64,000 nt of DNA from Symsagittifera roscoffensis (Eukaryota > Xenacoelomorpha > Acoela > Convolutidae): positions 58,856,312-58,920,311 of the forward strand of contig NC_087066.1 of NCBI RefSeq assembly GCF_963678635.1, read 5' to 3'. This document shows positions 1 to 8,755 of the stretch, piece by piece. Made by a program: the position numbers and the translations under genes. Under the pieces are notes generated by a model. It had not been told where the DNA came from. It was given only the letters and a program-made list of their open reading frames with translations, and searched no databases. Within the stretch, counting starts at the first letter, position 1, and the number at the start of each line of letters is the position of its first letter.

Positions 1-1248
1 GTGAAAAGATATTGTACTTATTGCTTGACTTGAGATAGCTTGTGGGATATTTAGAAATGCATGATGAGACCAGTCAGGGTCCCAAACGTAATCTGATTGT
101 TCTGAAAGAACAGTGTCGTCATTGGTATTTTGAGGTCTAAAATTTTTTCTTGCATGTGAAATTAAATCCAAATTGTGGGTGAAATAATCTATTATAAACC
201 ATGCTAAAATCTTTAGTAAATCATATTTAGTGTTTTGTGAAACATCTTCTTTAGTGAAATTTTTGCGAATTATATGTAGAAATGATGAAAATGATGTGAT
301 TTCATTTCGTACTTTTGTATGTTTGGATGTTTCAGTTGGTGATATACTTTGAACTTCTGTTTTTTCTAATATAGATATATAACTATATATTATTGCAAAA
401 ACTTCGTTAGTGAATATGGAGTTTGCTCTTTGTGAATTATGATATTGTATGCTTTTGATATATTCTATGAATACTTTTGAAAATTCTAATTCAATATCGT
501 CTGTTTGAATTACATATTTACGATGGGCTGTATTTGGTGTGCTGAATTCTATGGTGTAGATTCCATATTGTTGTGTTAGAATACATATGTCTTTCAAATA
601 ATGTTCAAAAATTTGTCTTTTGATTTTTACATCTGGGAATTCTTCTTTGCATGGGCTGATTCCTGGTTCAAACAAATTTACGAGTAAGTTCTTGCAAAAA
701 TCGTGTTGTCCTCTATCATCGAGTGAATCTATAGGAAAGTGAAAAACTGCTTCATCATCTGGACTTTCGTCAGTTTGAGTGTGGCTCAATTTTTTGTTTG
801 ATGACCGTTAATATATAACTATTGATGTATCTAATTGGTTGATTCCAATTATACAAGTGTACTGGTTTGTGTTTGTATTGCTTTTTTATTCTTCTTTTTC
901 CTCTTTTTGATGAATTTGAAGTTGTTTCTGAGTCGGAAAAATACAATTGATCTTGGATGGGACAATTTTTATCTATTGATTCTTTTAATTTGTATAGTTC
1001 GTCTAAACTGTTGGCTTCTGATTCAGAAAATGCGTTTTTTTTCGTGAGATTTGTCTTTGTTTGTTTATAATTTTCCTTTTTATTGTTTGTCGTTTTGTTC
1101 TAATGTATCCAACTGTTTGAGTATGAGGTGTGATTACAAGATCATATTTTTTGTTATCTATTTCACAGTTGTGTAAAACGATTGTTTGTTTATTTCCTAA
1201 ATTTTTGAATGAGATAAGGTTTAGGATGAGGGATGCAAGAAGTCGTTA
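1..1248 (-). pseudogene. Gag-position coding region of copy A, three frames, partial
   Basis: A minus-strand coding stretch has three consecutive open segments. The first is open from about 1248 to a TAG at 1005-1003. The second runs from about 1040 to a TGA at 772-770. The third is open from 807 to the window edge (about 269 codons without a stop). The third frame equals the first. The switches fall at an eight-A run (about 1036-1043) and a six-A run (about 787-793). The last segment has no internal methionine, so it is a continuation, not a separate gene. Its predicted protein is acidic to neutral, rich in Ile, Phe and Asn, with helical stretches and no motif I recognise. The middle segment has a basic patch (KRGKRRIKKQ). 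The gag assignment rests only on position after the leader. The A-run shifts could be decay, homopolymer assembly errors or programmed frameshifting. Confidence 0.55.
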
Positions 1249-2432
1249 GTTATTTCTATTTCCTTAGACTGTTAGTCCTTACGATTTTTTGGTTAGCTTA
1301 ACCTGGGTCTTTTTGTTCATGGTTGGAGAGAATAGTATATCGATTCTGGAGAATGGTTTTTTACTTTCTCGTGGCTAGTCTAAGTTAAGGTGTTAACTTA
1401 CTTAATCTTACATAGGGGTAGTGATTGTGTTCAAGGGTTGGAGAATAGTAAATCGATCCACAAGGTTCAGGTATAATTAGAACGCAAGTAGTTCGTTAGA
1501 TACTATTTTAAACTTACTAAGTCTAAGATCTATCCTGGGTATGTTAAGAGGAGGGCTCAAGTGAAGGATGAATAACCGAAGTTCTTCACTGTTTATCTTA
1601 ATTTGAATGGTTAGTTTTATTGAAAAATTTCTATTAGTCCTGGGTCTTTTGAAAAGGTTGGATAGTGAATCGACGTTTGAGGTCGTTAGACACTTGCTAG
1701 GTGAGTGGGGGAGAACAAAATTGTTCTTTTTGATCCAAGGATAGGCCTTGATGATAGATTTTAAAATTAGTGAAATAGAAAATTTATTAAGGTCCAAGGA
1801 TAAGCCTTGATGATCTGATTTTTAAACTTAAGTGAATTTAAGTTTAAAATGGTTCAAATTTTATTTAATAAAAAGTTTTTTAATGATATTAGTAAGCTTA
1901 TGATTGCTGTTATGTTTAGGTGATGAAGCTGGAACAACAGGATGATTTATGATTACAAACAATTTTTTGTCATGCTACTAATTTTTGTTTTTATTTTCAA
2001 TAAATATTTTTCAAACATGTTTTATATAATACTGCAGAAATTAAGAAAACGATCTGAGATCTTTTTATCAATCGTTATTGTACATTAATAATTTTGTTTA
2101 GCGCCTGAAATGATCGTGAAGGTTTACTTCAAAATTTTATGTTTGCAAATGAAAATCTAAATTCATTGCTAAAAAGATTCTAAATATAAAAGTTTGTGTT
2201 GGCTTTTGCCGTAAAACCATAAAACTAAATAGTAAGTTTCTACTTAGTCGAATATCGTCTCTTGTTCGAGGTCTTCTTCCAATACCAGGTAGTTCTAGTA
2301 TTGTGCGGAATATCGGCTCTGATCTATTGAGTCGTAGAGACATTTCAATTAAGTTATTATCGTGTAACATTTTGAAAATGTTTTGTCCAATTTCTAATCT
2401 ATTTTTGGTTAATTCTAAGCTATTAAGGTCTT
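1249..2432 (-). other. Leader of LTR element copy A
   Basis: About 1.2 kb of untranslated leader lies between the primer binding site and the first coding segment. It holds short minus-strand ORFs (1477-1797, 106 codons; 2137-2370) with no recognisable content. It also has a 60-bp direct duplication (about 1732-1776 and 1792-1835, sharing TCCAAGGATA) and a second repeated phrase around a TCGAT core (about 1322-1350 and 1436-1462). A leader this long could hold packaging or translation signals, but that is inference. Confidence 0.5.
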
Positions 2433-2455
2433 ATTCGAGACTTATGGTCGCACCA
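2433..2455 (-). other. Primer binding site of copy A
   Basis: Two bases inside the LTR, the minus strand starts TGGTGCGACCATAAG. Its complement ends in CCA and contains a T-loop-like TTCGAGAC further in, as the 3' part of a tRNA would. I cannot name the tRNA with certainty, and the T-stem does not fold perfectly, so a base may have changed. The site fixes the element's orientation: minus strand, interior to the left. Confidence 0.65.
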
Positions 2456-2457
2456 GA

Positions 2458-2867
2458 TGAGTTAGGACCGATGTGGTTAACTCATAGAGTAATTTCGGAT
2501 AGGGTACACCGTCTGCTCGTCACGCTATCGTATTTTCGGTCGGATAGATTCGTGCAACTTCTTAGTCTAATACCGATCCTAATCTTACTCTTATATCTAC
2601 TAGTCTCAGGGTGTTTAACTAGTCTCTGCTAGGCTCAATAGATCTAGAGTATACTGGCTTATTGCGGCAGCTGAAGTTCTCTTGGAGAGGCAACTAATTT
2701 ATAAGTTAAATTCAAATCTCTCTGGTGCTGAAATTACAAGTAATTTCAGCACTTACAAATAAGTGGGTTCTTAGTTAGATGGATTATGATTGGTTAATAT
2801 TAAATATTTTACAGTGGTAAAATATCCAATTTATCCAATTATAAAATGTAGTTTAGATCAGGTTCCA
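2458..2867 (-). repeat. 5' LTR of copy A (410 bp)
   Basis: This segment matches 57032-57441 with only scattered substitutions and the same 410-bp length. Both copies start TGAGTTAGGACC and end GATCAGGTTCCA on the plus strand, giving TG...CA termini on either strand. Homology stops exactly at these points in both copies. Outside the right end is unrelated host DNA; inside the left end is the primer binding site. Confidence 0.9.
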
Positions 2868-4634
2868 AAATCAAACACACTTTCAAACAAAAAATCGAAA
2901 CATAAAACTTGGACAGCAACTCTTCTCTTTTTTGTCATTTCTCTGCGCAAAAAACTGAAATATAATTGTTACCAAATAAATAATTCTTTTCATTTGTTTT
3001 CAATCCCACACTTTTACCAGAAAAACGTGTTAAAATGTTCGAAAAAAAACCAATTTTGCCAAACTTTTCGTACATTTTTTGTTTCCAAAAACGAGCTCAA
3101 ATCCAATGTTCAATTATTCAGTTGTCATAAGATGAACACGTTTACGAACTATCTTTAGTTTTAGAATTATTCTATGTCATGCAAGAGGTTTCAAACGTGC
3201 CAGAAAAACACAGCAGTTAGACACAACAGAGGGTTTGAAGGTTGTTACTTGGTCACGTTTAGATAATTAGATTGTGATAATTTTCAATTCTCTTACGTCG
3301 GCTCTGTAATCATTCCGTTTTGAGTTGAGAAAGCTGCACGGTATAACTTATAGCTTACAAGATGCAAAAATCATCACTTCACTTGCTCAGCATTTTTAAT
3401 TTTCATGAGAAATCAGAATATTACCATGATATTTATTCCAAAACTTTTTCATAAACTTTCAATAGCATCCCGGGTTGACCTCCATACATCAAAAATGCTA
3501 GTCATACAATTCCTTACATCAAATGTATGGAAAAATGCTTGTCATAAATTTTTCCTACAATTTCGAAAACTTATTGAAAAAAGATAAAAAATTATTTCTG
3601 CGGCTGTTTCGTTCCAATAAAAGTTTCTGGTGATGAAAAAACTGAGGTTTTTGTTTTTTTTTGGAATAAAGGCTCATCATACAATTCTCATATATGGAAA
3701 TTGTATGACTATTTTTTTTTTGATGGCGACACAAAACGTTTTCCAAGTAATTTTTTTTTATTTTTGTTCTCAAACAGACAGTTTCCAAAAAAATGAGTAC
3801 TCAAACAAACATTTTCCAAAAGTTTTTTTTGCATTCAAATTTTAATCTTTTTTGAATATAACGTAGTCCTGGATACACTAATGTTGGCTTTTTTCTTTTC
3901 GCTTAGTATTTTTTTAGAAAATGCTGTAAACTCCTATCTAATTTTTTGTATGGCATTATTTTTTATGTCTTGATCAACGTCTTATAGTTTTAAAAATCAA
4001 ATTTAAAAAACCAATGTTGAAAACTTTTGCCGAAATTTAAAAGTTTGCTACGTTTGTTATACCATTTGTAAAATGCAGCTCTATACCAATTCAGGTAGTT
4101 TTCTATGCCTTGTGAATGCAGGATTGTCCAATTTTTGGTGCTTTGAGTAAACTAAGGTTTTTGTCAGTTCCATTCGGTTTTACGAACACAACTCAAAATT
4201 TATCAAAAATTCATACAATTTTCTGTACTTATGGAGTTGTATGGAACTGTATGGCAAGAAGTTTTCATATATGGAACTTGAATGATTAAAAGTTTTGGTC
4301 AAACCGGGATTCCAATTAATCATGATTTTTGTCCTGCTACGGGCCGTCTTGTTTGCCGTTCGCTTATTGCTGGAAAATGCGAAAACCAACCGAACCCTGA
4401 ACAATAAAAAAATCGAATAAATGAAAAAAAAAATGAGCTTAGCATTTGGAGCTGCGCTTTCTTTCAACTATTCAATTTTGCAATTCAAAAAACACCATCT
4501 TTGTTGCACTGATAAAGAAACAACCTCAATAAGGGTTTCGTGACAAACACTAATCCGGCCTTTTTCCGCTGAATAATATTTGGCAGTACATCTTCAGCGA
4601 TGAAACAATAAGTTCAGACTATTTCAAAGCAAAA
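2868..4634. other. AT-rich non-coding DNA
   Basis: No supportable gene. The stretch has many A and T runs. A short word containing CATACAATT recurs several times, including a hairpin at 3678-3707 (9-bp arms, 12-base loop). Confidence 0.5.
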
Positions 4635-7015
4635 TTGTTCAACGCATTTTACTGGTTGACTGTGAAAAAGCTCAAGGTCGATCACTTTTGCGTACATGAT
4701 ACAGCAACGGAGTTGCGTACATTTGAGCAACTGAATTGCCTACAATACACAGACTCTGAAAAAAATTTGGTCGAAACAACCATTTTGGGTCGAGTCGGTA
4801 AAAACACAACCATAATAGGTCTAGTCGGTCGAAAAATCGCGCTGACCTTGTTCGCCAATTTTCGAACAAAAACAACTAGATTTCTCCTAAGTCAGGTCAA
4901 AAATCTAAACGTTTTAATTTCCTTTTTTCATTTGAATCGTTTTTGGAATTTTTTTTCTCTGATTAATCTATAAATTTGGGCTGTAAATATTGAAGAATGA
5001 GTTTTAAAAAATGATTCATATAAGAAAACAAAATGACCAATTAGCGCTTGCCTGATTTCAGTTCGGAACAAATTTTTCCGCTTGATAGTGTTTGGTAGTA
5101 CGCTTTCAGCGTTAAAACGATAAGTTTCGACTATGTCAGAGCAAAAATATACAACTGAATTAACTAGTTGGTGGTGAAAAAGATCAAAGTCGACCATTTT
5201 TGGACTGCGTCAAATATACAGACTCTGAAAAATATTTGGTCGAAACAACCATTTTGGGTCGAGTCGGTAAAAACACAACCATAATAGGTCTAGTTGGTCG
5301 AAACATCGCGCTGACCTTGTTCGCCAATTTCCGAACAAAAACAACTAGATTTCTCCTAAGTCAGGTCAAAAATCTAAACGTTTTAATTTCCCTTTTTCAT
5401 TTGAATCGTTTTTGGAATTTTTTTTCTCTGATTAATCTATAAATTTGGGCTGTAAATATTGAAGAATGAGTTTTAAAAAATGATTCATATAATAAAACAA
5501 AATGACCAAATAGCCCTTACCTGATTTCAGTTCGGAACAAATTTTTCCGCTTGATTGTATTTGGTAGTACGCTTTCAGCGTTAAAACGATAAGTTTCGAC
5601 TATGTCAGAGCAAAAATATACAACTGAATAAACTAGTTGGTAGTGAAAAAGATCAAAGTCGACCATTTTTGGACTGCGTCAAATATACAGACTCTGAGAA
5701 AATGTTGATCGAAACATTTCCATTTTGGGACGAGTCGGTAGAAACTTAGCTATTTTGGTTCTAGTCAATCGAAACTAGCACCCGCTTTGTTTGCCAATTC
5801 TGCAACAAAAAACAAAGTTTTATTAGGTGATGTGAAAAAGCTAACCGTACAACTGCCTTATTTTTTTCTCTAATCGTCTTTTCTCTAAAAAATAAGTGAT
5901 TCAAGAAAAAAAGACCAATTAGCGCTTACCTGATTTCGGTTCAGAACAATTTTTTCCTCGGGATAACATTTGGTATTACGCTTTAAGCGTTAAAAGAAAA
6001 AACTTAGACCATATCATAGCAAAAAATCAACGTAATAATCTAATTGGTGTTCAAAATGATCGAGGTCGAGCAATTTTTGAATTGCGTAAATTAAAAAGAG
6101 TCTGAAAAACATTTGGTCAAAACACAGCGAGTTTGGGTCAAGCACATCCGAACACACGTTAGATTCAGTCGAGTCGGTCGAAAGAACCAATTTGGATCGA
6201 GACGGTGGAAAAATAGCCAGTATGGGTTTAATCGGTTAAAACATAGAACCGACCTTGTTTGCCGAATCCACAACAAAAACAACAAGGGTTCTCTTAAGTG
6301 AGGCCAAAAAGCTAAACGTTCCAACTGCCCTTCTTTGATCTCTAATCATTTTTGGCTACTTTTTCTATTAAACTATATTTTTGTACTGTCAATATGGAGG
6401 AATGAGTTTTAAAAAGTGAGTCGTATAAGAGAACAATGACCAATTAGCTTGCCTGCTTTCAGTCCGAAACAGCTTTGTACGCGGGATAATTTTTGATATT
6501 ACCTTTGGTAATACAGTCGATCACATTTTTATTTCAATCGAGTATGTCAAAAATTAGCATAATGAGGCCCAACTGTGCATTTTTGTGCATTGTAAGCGGA
6601 TTCCGCAACAAGGACGCTCCCTTTGTTCTTCTTTCGTTCTTTACTCCACTTTGATCGTTCCGACAAAATTTTAACATGTTTAAAGGCTTGTCTCTGGAAT
6701 CCAGGAACATTCAGACACAAAATTGTGCGCCTATCCAGTGCACAGTTTGGCCTCGTAATGAGCCAGTTTGGGTCGAGTCGGTCTTATCAGCACGCTAGGG
6801 TCAAACACATCCGAACAAATTTTTGATTTAGTCGATCTGTCGAAACAGCCTGTTTCAGTCGAGTCGGTCGAAACAGCAATTTTTTTATTCAGTCGATTCG
6901 GTCGAAAAATAGCCAGTTTGTGTCAAGTCTGACGAAACGTAGCCATTTTTGGTCACGTCGGTCGAAACATAGCTCCTGCAGGTCGAATCAGTCGAAACTA
7001 ACTCGAACACCTCAA
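4635..7015. repeat. Tandem array of about 469-bp units with TCGA-type motif
   Basis: Anchoring on the word AGACTCTGA, units begin at 4751, 5220 and 5689, an exact 469-bp period. A diverged fourth unit begins at 6097. The first two units are nearly identical over hundreds of bases. Each carries a core of the type GGTCGAGTCGGTCGAAAC. From about 6770 to 7005 this core continues alone as a short-period cluster. The open frames here (for example 4635-4973 and 5200-5442) are the same repeat read twice and are not genes. A related TCGA-rich tract lies at 28640-28730. Confidence 0.85.
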
Positions 7016-7360
7016 CCCGCGAACACCTTCGAACCTAAAAGGTACAGTATGCCCCCTGGTGTTCTCGTTTAAGATGAAAAACCTGAAAACGCTTGCTGCT
7101 TGAATCACGCAGAAATGTTTTTGAGAAACTTGATTCTAGGAAAAGTAAGCCAACATTTAATGCAGAATTAATTCCCTTCACAATTATTTATATATATTTT
7201 TTGCAGATGATATTTCTTTTATTTTCCATAAGGTTGCTTGATAGTTTTAGTATTTCATATCAAGAGTTATCCGATATTGTGGTTGCGATCCAGTCCATGT
7301 ACTTTGAGACTTTTGTAAGAACAGAAAGGCCTACTAAGCAGCCATCCAGGCCATAGCTTG
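7016..7360. other. Non-coding DNA
   Basis: No gene is supportable. The plus-strand open frame 7093-7356 has no recognisable content. Its right end runs into the protease-like remnant on the other strand. Confidence 0.4.
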
Positions 7361-7499
7361 TCAGGCCATACATATGGCCTTATTGTTTTTGTCCACCAAG
7401 ACCAATGGTCCCCCGCTGTCGCCCTTGCACACGTTTTCGTTCTGGGAATTGAAGCAGCAGATTAACTTTTCGGGATCACCGGGCAAATCCAAAATAAAA
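7361..7499 (-). pseudogene. Trypsin-like serine protease fragment (catalytic-Ser region)
   Basis: Read on the minus strand, this short open stretch gives a run ending ...NENVCKGDSGGPLVLVDKN. GDSGGPL is the catalytic-serine signature of S1 (chymotrypsin/trypsin-fold) proteases. The serine codon is at 7417-7415. Cysteines precede the motif as expected for the disulfides around the active site (LICC...VCKGDSGG). A TGA at 7363-7361 ends the frame before the usual Trp-Gly-x-Gly-Cys region, and no convincing splice donor replaces it. I see no histidine or aspartate exon nearby. It is most likely an isolated relic exon or gene fragment. The motif call is strong; the gene's status is uncertain. Confidence 0.65.
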
Positions 7500-7912
7500 A
7501 TTATGTCGCTTCAAAATTAAAAACTGCTAAGACTAATTCTTGACATTTTTTTTACAAAAACGTTTCCTATGGATTAGTTCTACTGGGTATGAAGTATAAA
7601 CAGTTAACTTACAACTACAAGGGGACTATTTCATTTATTGCAGCTAAAATACAATATTGCACTCGAGGGTGAGGATTCGCTAAATAGTACAATTTTGTTA
7701 TATACTTTTTTGTAGAAATAGTCCTTTGTAGTTATGGTAATTTCTACTGTTTTAAATTAATCACACATTATATTCAAGGAATAGAAGAGATGGAACAAGA
7801 CACCTCGTATATCAGGGCATCTCCGACTGCCCTTCAGTGGTCTTGAATAAGTTTTATTCTTTATTCAGAAAAATTTGACAAACTATAAATTTTGTAACGC
7901 CAATATCAAATG
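7500..7912. other. AT-rich non-coding DNA
   Basis: No gene seen. The stretch ends at the target site used by the LINE. Confidence 0.4.
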
Positions 7913-7927
7913 CAAGTGCTAACAATT
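7913..7927. repeat. Target-site duplication of the LINE, left copy
   Basis: The 15-bp word CAAGTGCTAACAATT occurs here and again, unchanged, at 11432-11446. The two copies bracket the GC-rich LINE exactly. Confidence 0.9.
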
Positions 7928-8139
7928 GTCTGCCGATTTGGACGCATTCTGGGGACCCCCTCCCCCTCGGCGGCAGATGTGGGGAAGTTTCGACCTCCCT
8001 CTAAGATCCAGAATCACCAGGGTACTCTGCAGAGTACATGGGGTTTTCACCTGGGTGTCCAAGTAGTCCCGCGGTCTTGAGACTTCCAGCCTCCCCCGCG
8101 GACAATGAGCAAGAAACCCAACAACGCCTACTCCGCTCC

Positions 8140-8166
8140 GGAGATGTTCAGACCAACCCCGGTCAA
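8140..8166 (+). other. 2A-like ribosome-skipping motif (degenerate)
   Basis: The frame reads GDVQTNPGQ, preceded by LLRS, at codons 35-43. The consensus of 2A skipping peptides is D(V/I)ExNPG followed by P. Everything matches except Glu to Gln and the last Pro to Gln (CAA, one base from CCA). Such peptides are known at the N terminus of several LINE proteins, including trypanosome ingi/L1Tc. With Gln in the final position skipping would be expected to fail or be weak in this copy. Confidence 0.75.
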
Positions 8167-8169
8167 AAC

Positions 8170-8313
8170 TGCCCCCACTGCACTAAGAAAGTGACCAACA
8201 AAGACTAATCCATCAAGTGCGGTGACTGCTTGGGCTGGTTCCACCGACGCTGCGTCAACTTGAGTGTGGCTGAAATACGCAGCTGAGCGACCTGGAGATG
8301 GCACTGTGGCTGC
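8170..8313 (+). other. PHD-finger segment of the LINE ORF
   Basis: Eight ordered zinc ligands are visible. Cysteines are encoded at 8170, 8179, 8218 and 8227, histidine at 8242, and cysteines at 8251, 8305 and 8311, in the C4HC3 order of PHD fingers with the usual aromatic residues (GWFHRRC, WRWHC). The last pair is C-x-C rather than C-x2-C. Two stop codons (8206, 8284) interrupt the segment. In chromatin proteins PHD fingers read histone tails; a targeting role in this LINE is inference. Confidence 0.75.
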
Positions 8314-8718
8314 ACTCCAGCTCCCGCACCGCCGGCTCAGCAGCAAAAGAAGAAAAAACCAACAACTCAGAACGAATGCATCCTCCAAATCAATGTGGAT
8401 GGTTGGAGGGGGAAACAGACCGTCCTCAACAAGCTGTGGAGTGAATTCAACCCAGAAGCAGTAGTCCTACAAGAAACGAAGATCCAGAATAAGTCCGAAG
8501 CGCCGAAAGTGAGCAATTACACCGCTATCACAGCTGAAAGGTCCGTCCACCGCACGGACGCTCAAGAACGCGCACAAGGAGATCTTGCCATCCTGATCAG
8601 GAACAATGTGACGATCAAGAAGGTTCTGGGGAAACTCAACACCCCTCCTGGCGCCGCTCTCGAGACGCTCGGGGTCCGAGTAGCCTTGGCCAAGGGAGAT
8701 GTCGACCTCTGGAACATC

Positions 8719-8755
8719 TACCGGCCCCCGGCCCCCGGCCCCCGGCCCCCGGCTC
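8719..8755 (+). repeat. CCCCGGC microsatellite inside the LINE
   Basis: About five copies of a C/G-only 7-mer lie within the endonuclease region and insert a Pro-rich PAPGPRPPA run just after the IYRPPA block. It is probably a slippage expansion of an existing proline codon stretch. Confidence 0.7.

Larger units (their letters stand above)
1..2867 (-). mobile_element. LTR retroelement copy A, 5' part (runs off left edge)
   Basis: This is the 5' end of a minus-strand LTR retroelement. Read on the minus strand, it has a 410-bp LTR (2867 to 2458), a two-base spacer, a tRNA-complementary primer binding site, about 1.2 kb of leader, then a broken coding region that leaves the window at base 1. 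The same LTR recurs at 57032-57441 next to minus-strand env-type genes, so the two fragments are the 5' half and the 3' half of two copies of one family. Pol lies outside the window in both copies. Family placement is therefore open; env-bearing BEL/Pao elements are my first guess because chuvirus-type glycoproteins are known in that group. Confidence 0.8.

Noticed and set aside
2303-2632. 109-codon plus-strand ORF, similar to the frame at 56886-57206
   Set aside because: The similarity is that of the shared LTR; the frames run antisense to the element and lack family features.
4635-5442. Two similar plus-strand ORFs (112 and 80 codons) as a gene pair
   Set aside because: They are the same 469-bp repeat unit read twice; no conserved protein features.
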